Position numbers and translations under genes: made by a program. This document shows positions 5,276 through 12,044 of a stretch of 12,044 nt of DNA, in pieces. Within the stretch, counting starts at the first letter, position 1. Every line of letters begins with the position of its first letter. The stretch is from Oscillospiraceae bacterium (lineage in GTDB: Bacteria; Bacillota_A; Clostridia; Oscillospirales; Oscillospiraceae). The stretch is from positions 1 to 12,044 of the forward strand of contig SVLA01000055.1 in the NCBI GenBank assembly GCA_015068175.1. The letters are read 5' to 3'. Under the pieces are notes generated by a model. That model was not told where the DNA came from. It saw nothing but the letters and a program-made list of their open reading frames with translations, and ran no database searches.

Positions 5276-6246
5276 ATCGCCATTCCGCACTTTGGTGCTG
5301 TACCGTGGCCCTGGTGCTGATAGCCGCCGTGCGGCTGTCGGCCGCCGCTATGGCCGGCGCCGGGCCATTGTCCCTGCTGATCTTTGCCCAGACCGGCAGA
5401 GCGCCCGAAATCACGGCCCCGGCCACGGAACCCACATACAATTTCACAGAGCCTACACAGATAACACAGCCAACCCAGCGGGAGGATCCGCCGGCGGCTG
5501 TGCTTTCTTTTTCAGCCGACAGCCTGCAGGCGGTGAAAATGCGCTACGGCTGTGACCTGCGGCCGGACCTGGGGGCCTTGCTGACGGAGGAATTGACCTG
5601 GGATCTGAAGCGGGAGGAGCCTACGGTGCTGATCCTCCACACCCACGGCACCGAAAGCTATCAGGGGGTCTATCAGCAGTGGGTCCCCGGCCGTACCACG
5701 GATCCGGAACACAATATGCTCTGCATCGGCCGGGAATTGGCCCGGGTCCTGGAATTGGGGGGCGTCCGGGTGATCCGGGACACCCAGCTCCACGATTATC
5801 CCAATTACAACGGGGCCTATTCCTCCGCCCGGAAGAGCATCCAGGCTTATTTGGAGGAACATCCCTCCATTCGGCTGGTGCTGGACCTGCACCGGGATGC
5901 GTCGGATGACGAAGAAAATCCCATGACCACCCACGGCACCGTGGGGGGCCAGCCGTCGTCCCAACTGATGTTTGTGGTGGGGACCGATGCCGGGGGACTG
6001 TATCACCCGGATTGGCAGGAAAATCTGGCCCTGGCCCTGAAATTGACGGTGCTGCTGGAGGCGGAGGATCCGGGCATTACCCGGGGGATCTCCCTGCGGC
6101 AGGAGCGGTTCAATATGGACCTGACCCCAGGAAGTCTGCTGGTGGAAGTGGGGGCCGTGGGAGACACGAAGGAGGAGGCCCTGCTGGCGGTCAATGCCCT
6201 GGCCCGGGCCATATTGACCCTGGCCGCCGGCGCGGAGGGCGGCTGA
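5272..6246 (+). CDS. spoIIP: Stage II sporulation protein P (peptidoglycan amidase/endopeptidase)
   Basis: The 324-residue protein belongs to the SpoIIP family, which works with SpoIID and SpoIIM to remove septal peptidoglycan and drive engulfment of the forespore. An N-terminal membrane anchor (about 9-40) is followed by a Thr/Pro-rich linker (about 45-75) and the extracytoplasmic catalytic domain. Zinc/catalytic motifs are visible: HTHGTESY at 123-130, LDLHRDA with His207, and VEVGAVGD with Glu292. The start at 5272 overlaps the tadA stop by four bases and has AAGGAG upstream. A longer in-frame frame reaching back through tadA is not the start. In Bacillus the gene follows gpr and is driven by sigma-E; here no separate promoter is obvious. 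Its presence indicates an endospore former. Confidence 0.95.
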   Translation: MNRHSALWCCTVALVLIAAVRLSAAAMAGAGPLSLLIFAQTGRAPEITAPATEPTYNFTEPTQITQPTQREDPPAAVLSFSADSLQAVKMRYGCDLRPDLGALLTEELTWDLKREEPTVLILHTHGTESYQGVYQQWVPGRTTDPEHNMLCIGRELARVLELGGVRVIRDTQLHDYPNYNGAYSSARKSIQAYLEEHPSIRLVLDLHRDASDDEENPMTTHGTVGGQPSSQLMFVVGTDAGGLYHPDWQENLALALKLTVLLEAEDPGITRGISLRQERFNMDLTPGSLLVEVGAVGDTKEEALLAVNALARAILTLAAGAEGG

Positions 6247-6251
6247 TCAAT

Positions 6252-6296
6252 ACCTTCCCCCGTGGGAGAAGATGGTCCGAAGGGCCGGATGAGGGG
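6252..6296. repeat. 45-bp repeat module shared with the 2439-2632 element, inverted
   Basis: This segment matches the reverse complement of 2561-2605 at 39 of 45 positions by eye, without gaps. It begins 6 bases past the spoIIP stop. It is a partial copy of the same mosaic palindromic repeat, lacking the other hairpins. The rest of the gap to 6455 holds a small stem CCATCCC/GGGATGG (6328-6347) but no T-run, so no terminator is called. Confidence 0.7.
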
Positions 6297-6455
6297 ACCG
6301 GGAGAGGGGATGCAGGGGACGGGGTTCCCATCCCGCGGGCGGGATGGTGCGGGCAGTGATGACACAAAAGGACAAAAATGTCCCGAAAAGGGATTTTCAG
6401 GGCGGAAGGGCGGAAAAACCGGGGAAAATGTTCACAGATTATTCAATCATGCGTA

Positions 6456-6484
6456 TTGTTTTCCCGGGCCGTTTCTTATATAAT
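6456..6484 (+). promoter_or_regulatory. Promoter of the MacB-like ABC transporter
   Basis: TTGTTT (6456-6461), a 17-bp spacer and perfect TATAAT (6479-6484). The leader to ATG 6517 is about 25 bases and includes AAAGGAG. Confidence 0.75.
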
Positions 6485-6516
6485 GGTCTTTAGTTTTGAA
6501 AAAGGAGCGACCCCCT

Positions 6517-9177
6517 ATGCTGCAGATCCAACAAATCTCCAAGAAATATGTGACCGGCGATCTGACCCAGCGGGCCCTGGACCAAGTGAGCCTGAACCTG
6601 CGGGATAACGAATTCGTGGCGGTGCTGGGCCCCAGCGGCAGCGGCAAGACCACCCTGCTGAACATCATCGGCGGATTGGACCGCTACGACAGCGGCGATC
6701 TGGTGGTGGGTGGTATTTCCACCAAAAAATACAAGGACCGTGATTGGGATTCTTACCGCAATCACACCATCGGTTTCGTGTTCCAGAGCTACAACCTGAT
6801 CCCCCATCAGACGGTGCTGTCCAATGTGGAACTGGCCCTGACCATCTCCGGCATCTCCCGCCGGGAGCGGCGGGCCCGGGCCATCCGGGCGTTGGAGGAA
6901 GTGGGCCTGGGAGACCAGCTCCACAAGCGGCCCAACCAGATGTCCGGCGGCCAGATGCAGCGGGTGGCCATCGCCCGGGCATTGGTCAATGATCCCAAGA
7001 TCCTTCTGGCGGACGAGCCCACGGGCGCGCTGGATACGGAGACCTCCGTCCAGGTCATGGAACTGCTGAAGGAAGTGGCCCGGGATCGGCTGGTGGTCAT
7101 GGTGACCCACAACCCGGAGCTGGCGGAAACCTACGCCACCCGGATCGTGCGGCTGAAGGACGGCCGCATCGTAGGCGACACGAACCCCTGCGCGGCGGAA
7201 CCCCAGACCCAGGCCAAGCATCAGAATATGGGCAAGGCTTCCATGTCCTTCTTCACGGCGCTGGCCCTGAGTTTCAACAATCTGCGGACCAAAAAGGCCC
7301 GGACCTTCCTGACGGCCTTTGCCGGCTCCATCGGCATCATCGGAATCGCGATGATCCTGGCGCTGTCTACCGGCGTGAATCAGTACATCACCGACATCCA
7401 GAAGGAAACCATGACCTCCTATCCCATTTCCATCGAGGCCCAGGCCATGGACCTGAGCAGTCTCCTGGGCGCGGCGCCTCACGGCGGCGGCGAAGGGACC
7501 CCGGAACATCCCCTGGACGGCGTGTATTCCGACGGGACCCAGTTGGAGTTGGTCTCCACCGTGACGGGGAGCATCACCGAAAACAACCTGACCGCCTTCA
7601 AGGAATATCTGGACAAGGCCGACAGCGCCGTCCATGAATTTGTGGGCGAGAACGGCATCGTTTATTCCTATCCCGTGAAGTTCGGCATCTATACCCACGA
7701 CCCGGAGGGGGCCCTGGTCCATGCCAATCAGGGCAGCGGACAGGCCATGACCATGGGCGGCAATTTTGACGAGCTGCTGCCGGGCCGGGATGGGGCCCTG
7801 ATCAGCCCGGCCATTACGGAAAACTACGACGTTCTCCACGGCTCCTGGCCCCAGGCCCATGATGAAATGGTGCTGGTGCTGAACCGCCGCAACGAGATCG
7901 CCGCCACCACCCTGTATTCCCTGGGGTTCCTGCCCGGCAGCGAATACAAGGAGATCCTGGCCCAGATCCAGGCCGGCGAAAAAGTCACCATGGAAACGGA
8001 ATTCTGGACTTACGAGGACATCTGCAAGCAGGTATTCACCATGATCCCCGCCTGCGATACCTACATTCCCAAGGCCGACGGCACCTTTGCCGATGTGCAG
8101 GAGGATGAGGCGGAACTGGAAAATCTGCTGAATTCCGGCCTGAAACTGAAGATCGTGGGTGTTGTGCGTCCTGCAGAGGATGCGGACGAGACCCTGATCA
8201 CCGGCACCTTCGGCTATACCCAGGCCCTGACCCAGTATATCATCGCCCACACGGAAGGCAGCGCTGTGGTAGAGGCCCAGAAGGCCAGTCCCAAGATCAA
8301 CGTGCTGACGGGATTGCAGTTTGCTCCGGAGGATGACGCCGCCCGGGTGGCCGATGCCAAGGTCTACCTGCAGAATATGGGCATTTCCGATAAGGCTGCC
8401 ATGTACAAGGCTCTGGCCTCCGCCATGGCCGGCTCCAATCCTGCAATTTTGCAGCAGATCGCCGCCATGACCGAGGAGCAGCTTGCGGCGGCACTGGATG
8501 CCTGGCTGGTGAATGCCGACGATAAGAGCCTGCTGACCATTTACGATAAGTATATTTCTCCCGGCACTTACGAGGACAATATGACGGATTTCGGCCTGGT
8601 GAGTCTGGAGGCCCCCAGCGCCATCCACATCTATTGCGACACCTTTGAGGCCAAGGACGGCATCAGCCAGTGCATCCGGGACTACAACAAGACCGTTTCG
8701 GAGGAAGATGAGATCACCTACACCGATTATGTGGCCCTGCTCATGAGTTCCGTCACCACCATCGTGGACGTGATCAGCTATGTCCTCATTGCTTTCGTAG
8801 GCGTGTCCCTGGTGGTTTCGTCCATTATGATCGGCATTATCACCTACATTTCCGTCCTGGAGCGGACCAAGGAGATCGGCATTCTCCGGGCCATCGGCGC
8901 CTCCAAGAGCAACATTTCCCAGGTGTTCAACGCCGAGACCTTCATTATCGGTCTGTTTTCCGGCCTTTTGGGCATCGGCATCACTTTGCTGCTGCTGATC
9001 CCGGCCAACAGCATCATTCACGCCGTGGCGGAGACGGACAAAGTCAATGCCCAGCTTCCCATGGGCGCGGCGGCGATTCTGGTGGTGCTCAGCGTGGGGC
9101 TGACTCTCATCGGCGGCCTGATCCCCGCCAAAAAGGCGGCCCGGAAGGACCCGGTCATTGCTTTGCGGACAGAGTAA
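6517..9177 (+). CDS. Single-chain MacB/FtsX-type ABC transporter (ATPase fused to permease)
   Basis: The 886-residue protein joins an ABC ATPase to an FtsX-like permease. ATPase motifs: Walker [10 protein letters not shown] (38-46), Q-loop Gln90, signature MSGGQ (142-146), Walker B ILLADEP with Glu167, H-loop His198. The set looks fully active. After a linker, one membrane helix lies at about 265-287, then about 455 extracellular residues, then three helices near 755-779, 808-829 and 849-869, with the FtsX motif [15 protein letters not shown] (782-796). E. coli MacB has this order but is about 650 residues, so the extracellular part is much larger here. Such proteins are mechanotransmitters or exporters of peptides and antibiotics rather than classical pumps. 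No adaptor or two-component system adjoins it, so the substrate is unknown. ATG 6517 has AAAGGAG 9 bases upstream; the in-frame TTG at 6496 is rejected. Confidence 0.93.
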   Translation: MLQIQQISKKYVTGDLTQRALDQVSLNLRDNEFVAVLGPSGSGKTTLLNIIGGLDRYDSGDLVVGGISTKKYKDRDWDSYRNHTIGFVFQSYNLIPHQTVLSNVELALTISGISRRERRARAIRALEEVGLGDQLHKRPNQMSGGQMQRVAIARALVNDPKILLADEPTGALDTETSVQVMELLKEVARDRLVVMVTHNPELAETYATRIVRLKDGRIVGDTNPCAAEPQTQAKHQNMGKASMSFFTALALSFNNLRTKKARTFLTAFAGSIGIIGIAMILALSTGVNQYITDIQKETMTSYPISIEAQAMDLSSLLGAAPHGGGEGTPEHPLDGVYSDGTQLELVSTVTGSITENNLTAFKEYLDKADSAVHEFVGENGIVYSYPVKFGIYTHDPEGALVHANQGSGQAMTMGGNFDELLPGRDGALISPAITENYDVLHGSWPQAHDEMVLVLNRRNEIAATTLYSLGFLPGSEYKEILAQIQAGEKVTMETEFWTYEDICKQVFTMIPACDTYIPKADGTFADVQEDEAELENLLNSGLKLKIVGVVRPAEDADETLITGTFGYTQALTQYIIAHTEGSAVVEAQKASPKINVLTGLQFAPEDDAARVADAKVYLQNMGISDKAAMYKALASAMAGSNPAILQQIAAMTEEQLAAALDAWLVNADDKSLLTIYDKYISPGTYEDNMTDFGLVSLEAPSAIHIYCDTFEAKDGISQCIRDYNKTVSEEDEITYTDYVALLMSSVTTIVDVISYVLIAFVGVSLVVSSIMIGIITYISVLERTKEIGILRAIGASKSNISQVFNAETFIIGLFSGLLGIGITLLLLIPANSIIHAVAETDKVNAQLPMGAAAILVVLSVGLTLIGGLIPAKKAARKDPVIALRTE

Positions 9178-9248
9178 GGCGCGTGGCAAAATGCTGAGGC
9201 GGCACTGCATCCCTTGCAAACAGGGCGAAACACCAATCTCAAAAGAAG

Positions 9249-9369
9249 CTGTCATCCTGAGCGAGCATAGCGAGTCGAAGGATCTTGGCACTCCATTTCC
9301 TGTTTCGCAAGGATTTGATGCGTAGATTCCTCGATTTCGCTTCGCTCCACTCGGAATGACAGCCTTTTT
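9249..9369. repeat. Inverted-repeat element of the TGTCATTCCGAG type, possible terminator
   Basis: The ends CTGTCATCCTGAG (9249-9261) and CTCGGAATGACAG (9350-9362) are inverse copies at 11 of 13 positions. Similarity continues inward: a TCGAAGGATCT stretch on the left pairs with an AGATTCCTCGA stretch on the right. Repeats beginning TGTCATTCCGAG are widespread in gut Clostridia. A run of five T follows at 9365-9369, so the structure could also end transcription of the upstream ABC gene, though the loop is long. Confidence 0.65.
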
Positions 9370-9465
9370 CTGTAGTTTGTTCCGGGCGAAATGTCATGCG
9401 CACGACCGCATCTTCTGTTTGTCCATATATGATGGAATTTTATGGTTGGGCGGAAGATATTTTGG

Positions 9466-9494
9466 TTGTCATTCCCGAAAGAATGTGCTACAAT
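9466..9494 (+). promoter_or_regulatory. Strong promoter of the heterodimeric exporter operon
   Basis: TTGTCA (9466-9471, five of six consensus bases), 17-bp spacer, TACAAT (9489-9494) preceded by TGC as extended -10. It is the best-matching promoter in the window. The leader to ATG 9535 is about 33 bases. No operator palindrome was seen. Confidence 0.8.
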
Positions 9495-9534
9495 GGGCAT
9501 ATCTATTTGAAAATGAGAGAGAAAGGGAAGAAAC

Positions 9535-11316
9535 ATGATATTCGGAAAGCACATAAACCGGTATTACCTTCGTTATGCCGGTTGGCTGCTGCTGGGCCTG
9601 GTGGCTCTGGTGGCGGTGGATATGCTGCAGTTGGAGATCCCGGCCCTTTACGGCATGGTGGTCAACGGCATGAACGAAGGTTACGTCGTGGTTGACGGCG
9701 TGGAACGGGCCTTTGATCTGGATGTGCTGCTGGATCTGATCTGTATGCCCATGGTGCGGGTGATCCTGCTGGTGGTGTTCGGTCGGTTTTTGTGGCGGGT
9801 GTGCTTCTTCGGCAGCGCCGTGCGGCTGGAAGAGGACCTGCGGAACCGGATGTTCAGCCACGCCCAGGAGCTGAGCCGGGAGTATTATCAGGTCAACAAA
9901 GTGGGCGACCTCATGAGCCTGTTCACCAACGACCTGGACACGGTCCAGGAATGCTTCGGTTGGGGCGTCATGATGTTTTTCGACGCGGTGATGCTGGGCA
10001 TTATGGCATTGAACAAGATGCTGCGCATGAACATCATGCTGACCTTGCTCTCCCTGATCCCCATGGCCTTTCTGCTGGCTTCCGCCACCATCGTTGGCAG
10101 GCGGTTGGCCCAAAAATGGGATGCCCGTCAGGAGGCGTATGCCCGTCTGTCGGACTTCTCCCAGGAGAGCTTCTCCGGCATCGCCGTGATCAAGGCCTTC
10201 GTCAAGGAGGCCCGGGAACTGTGGGCCTTCAAGAAGCTCAACGTGGAAAACGAAGAGAAAAACATCGCCCACACCAAGGCTTCCGTGCTGTTCCGGGTCA
10301 TGGTCACCCTGTTTGTGGAGAGTGTCATCTGCATCATCCTGGGTTACGGCGGCTACCTGGTGTATAAGGATGTGTTCAACGCCGGCCAGCTTCTGGAATT
10401 CATCGGCTATTTCAACTCCGTCATCTGGCCCATCATGGCCGTATCGGAACTGATCGATATGTCCAGCCGGGGCAAGGCCTCCCTGGCCCGTGTCAGCGAA
10501 CTGCTGGACGCGGAAGTCACCGTGAAGGACCGTCCAGGTGTGACCGACCTGGAAGAAGTCCGGGGCGGCATCGAATTCCGGAACCTGACCTTCCGTTACC
10601 CCGACGGCGAGTTCGATGCCCTGGAAAACATCAGCTTTACCATCCATCCCGGCGAAAATGTGGGCCTGGTGGGCAAGACCGGCTGCGGCAAGACCACATT
10701 GGTGGATCTGATCCTGCGGACCTACAATGTGCCTGACGGCACCTTGTTCATCGATGGCCGGGACGTGAACGACGTGACCATCCGTTCCGTCCGGGAAGCC
10801 TGCGCCTATGTGCCCCAGGATAATTTCCTCTTCTCCGATACCATCGAGAACAACATCGCCTTCGGCGTCAGCGGCCACGGTATGGACGCGGTGACCCATG
10901 CCGCCCGGATGGCCGACGTCCACAGCAACATCAAAGAATTCTCCCAGGGATACGGCACCGTCCTGGGCGAGCGGGGCGTCACCGTCTCCGGCGGCCAGAA
11001 ACAGCGCATCTCCATCGCCCGGGCATTGATGAAGGATGCGGCCATCCTGATCCTGGATGACTCCGTCTCCGCTGTGGATACCAAGACCGAGCGGACCATT
11101 CTGGACAACCTGCGCAGCACCCGCTCCGGCAAGACAACCATCCTCATTGCCCACCGCATCAGCACCATCGAGAAGATGGACAAGGTGCTGTTTATGGAGG
11201 ACGGTAAGGTGGCGGCCTTCGGCGCCCATGAGGAACTGTACGCCGCCTGCCCGGCCTACCGTAAAATGGTAGACCTGCAGCGGCTGGAAGAGGAAGGAGG
11301 CGATCACAATGGCTGA
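9535..11316 (+). CDS. Heterodimeric ABC exporter, degenerate-site subunit (BmrC/YheI-, LmrC-like)
   Basis: The 593-residue half-transporter has a six-helix exporter domain (about 15-310) and a C-terminal ATPase. ATPase motifs: Walker A GKTGCGKTT (380-388), Q-loop Gln428, X-loop GERG (478-481), signature VSGGQ (484-488), Walker B ILILDD (504-509), H-loop His540. Asp509 stands where the catalytic Glu normally is. This marks the subunit with the non-catalytic ATP site in BmrCD, LmrCD and TM287/288, and it fits the second half-transporter encoded right behind it. The LDDS-V-SAVD form is like BmrC. Those relatives export drugs and lipophilic compounds; the natural substrate here is unknown. AAAGGGA precedes ATG 9535. 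The stop overlaps the next gene by 8 bases. Confidence 0.93.
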   Translation: MIFGKHINRYYLRYAGWLLLGLVALVAVDMLQLEIPALYGMVVNGMNEGYVVVDGVERAFDLDVLLDLICMPMVRVILLVVFGRFLWRVCFFGSAVRLEEDLRNRMFSHAQELSREYYQVNKVGDLMSLFTNDLDTVQECFGWGVMMFFDAVMLGIMALNKMLRMNIMLTLLSLIPMAFLLASATIVGRRLAQKWDARQEAYARLSDFSQESFSGIAVIKAFVKEARELWAFKKLNVENEEKNIAHTKASVLFRVMVTLFVESVICIILGYGGYLVYKDVFNAGQLLEFIGYFNSVIWPIMAVSELIDMSSRGKASLARVSELLDAEVTVKDRPGVTDLEEVRGGIEFRNLTFRYPDGEFDALENISFTIHPGENVGLVGKTGCGKTTLVDLILRTYNVPDGTLFIDGRDVNDVTIRSVREACAYVPQDNFLFSDTIENNIAFGVSGHGMDAVTHAARMADVHSNIKEFSQGYGTVLGERGVTVSGGQKQRISIARALMKDAAILILDDSVSAVDTKTERTILDNLRSTRSGKTTILIAHRISTIEKMDKVLFMEDGKVAAFGAHEELYAACPAYRKMVDLQRLEEEGGDHNG

Positions 11317-12044
11317 TTTCCTGAGAGAATACCTGCCGGTGATCATCGTGGTGGCCGTCATCGGCTCCTTCACCACCGCCTTCCTGATCGCCTGGGCCGC
11401 ATTGAAAAAGCACCGGGACGAGACCGACGACAGCGAGCGCCGGATGTCCGACCGGGAACTGATCGGCCGGCTCCTGCGGTATGCCAAACCTTACTGGAAG
11501 AACTTTGTGGCCGTTCTGTGCATTATGATCTTCTCTGTGGCCTACGATGTGATCTCTCCCTGGCTCATGGGTGAGCTGCAGCGGCTGATCAAGGACGATT
11601 TTGAGCTGAGCGCGCTGTTTTCCATGGTGGCCCTCTATGCCGGCATCCTGGTGGTCAGCGTGATCTGCACTTATTTCCAGGCCATGATCCTCCAGCGCAC
11701 CGGCCAGAAGATCCTTTCCCAGATCCGCCTGGACACCTTCACCCACATCGAGCAGCTCAGCCATGAGCAGCTCAACAATATCCCCGTGGGCAAGCTGGTG
11801 ACCCGGGTCACCAATGACCCCAACCGCATTTCCTTCATGTTCACCAATATCCTGGTGACCCTGGTGAAAAACTCCATGGTCATTATCGGCGTTCTGGCCG
11901 CCATGCTGGTGCTCAATTACGCCCTGACCCTGGTGATCCTGTGCTTTGTGCCCTTTGTGGTGCTGTTTACCGTCATTTTCCGCCAGTTCAGCCGGCGGGT
12001 CCACCGCAAAGTCACCAACGCCACCACGGATATCAACACCTATC
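11309..12044 (+). CDS. Heterodimeric ABC exporter, second subunit (BmrD/YheH-, LmrD-like), cut by the window edge
   Basis: The first 245 residues are present; the ATPase domain lies beyond the right edge. AAGGAGG lies 8 bases before ATG 11309, and the start overlaps the end of the first subunit by 8 bases, so the two are made together. An extra hydrophobic segment (about 8-32, YLPVIIVVAVIG and on) precedes a charged stretch (about 33-50). The exporter membrane domain then begins near RLLRYAKPYWKNFVAVL, with helices near 65-85, 102-122, 195-215 and 220-235. Coupling-helix type residues QLSHEQLNNIPVGKLVTRVTND (about 149-170) are typical of ABC exporters. By pairing it should supply the catalytic Glu that its partner lacks, which cannot be checked here. 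Confidence 0.92.
   Translation, partial: MADFLREYLPVIIVVAVIGSFTTAFLIAWAALKKHRDETDDSERRMSDRELIGRLLRYAKPYWKNFVAVLCIMIFSVAYDVISPWLMGELQRLIKDDFELSALFSMVALYAGILVVSVICTYFQAMILQRTGQKILSQIRLDTFTHIEQLSHEQLNNIPVGKLVTRVTNDPNRISFMFTNILVTLVKNSMVIIGVLAAMLVLNYALTLVILCFVPFVVLFTVIFRQFSRRVHRKVTNATTDINTY

Larger units (their letters stand above)
9178..9534. other. 357-base intergenic region with an inverted-repeat element and a strong promoter
   Basis: Positions 9178-9248 show nothing definite. An inverted-repeat element follows at 9249-9362 with a short T-run after it. Positions 9370-9465 are more AT-rich than their surroundings and show no gene. The promoter of the exporter operon closes the region. No coding sequence is supported. 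Confidence 0.75.

Noticed and set aside
6297..6455. GC-rich stretch after spoIIP considered as a small RNA (for example SRP RNA) or terminator
   Set aside because: Only short stems are seen, without the conserved SRP loop motifs or a T-run.
6490..9291. 933-residue open frame antisense to the MacB-like transporter
   Set aside because: Rich in His, Gly and Gln with no domain, it mirrors the codon pattern of the real gene. Long antisense frames are expected opposite GC-rich coding sequence.
9469..11487. 672-residue open frame antisense to the exporter operon
   Set aside because: Same shadow effect: low-complexity composition, no recognisable motif, and it crosses the promoter and two genes with complete ABC motifs on the other strand.

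Overview
The window looks like chromosome of a GC-rich, spore-forming Clostridia, most likely an Oscillospirales-type gut bacterium. This is inference from three things: a clear SpoIIP sporulation protein, Gram-positive style AGGAGG ribosome binding sites with extended -10 (TGnTATAAT) promoters, and intergenic spaces full of GC-rich palindromic repeats of the kind common in such genomes. No RNA gene, CRISPR array or transposase was found.

Layout. Positions 1-172 are a repeat copy. Positions 173-2254 (minus) encode a long U32-family protein, probably an RlhA/TrhP-type RNA hydroxylation enzyme. A 436-base gap then holds its promoter, a perfect 20-bp palindrome and a 194-bp hairpin-rich element with terminal inverted repeats. 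Positions 2691-3323 (minus) encode thiamine pyrophosphokinase, with its own promoter. Positions 3360-3944 (minus) hold three tightly overlapping small genes: a 43-residue zinc-ribbon protein, a 77-residue coiled-coil protein and an 80-residue sigma-region-4-like helix-turn-helix protein. Divergent from them is an XRE-family regulator (4092-4433, plus). An inverted repeat sits in the shared promoter region.

After a second copy of the window-start repeat (134 bp, one mismatch) come tadA (4778-5275) and spoIIP (5272-6246), coupled by an ATGA overlap. A single-chain MacB/FtsX-type ABC transporter with a very large extracellular domain follows (6517-9177), under its own promoter. After another inverted-repeat element lies a strong promoter and a two-gene operon for a heterodimeric ABC exporter (9535-11316, and 11309 running off the right edge). 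Its first subunit has Asp in place of the catalytic Glu, as in BmrC/LmrC/TM287.

Most of the content is recognisable housekeeping or transport. The parts least explained are the small zinc-ribbon/coiled-coil/HTH operon with its divergent regulator, and the mosaic of intergenic repeats. None of these proves a new system, but the small operon is the best candidate for follow-up.
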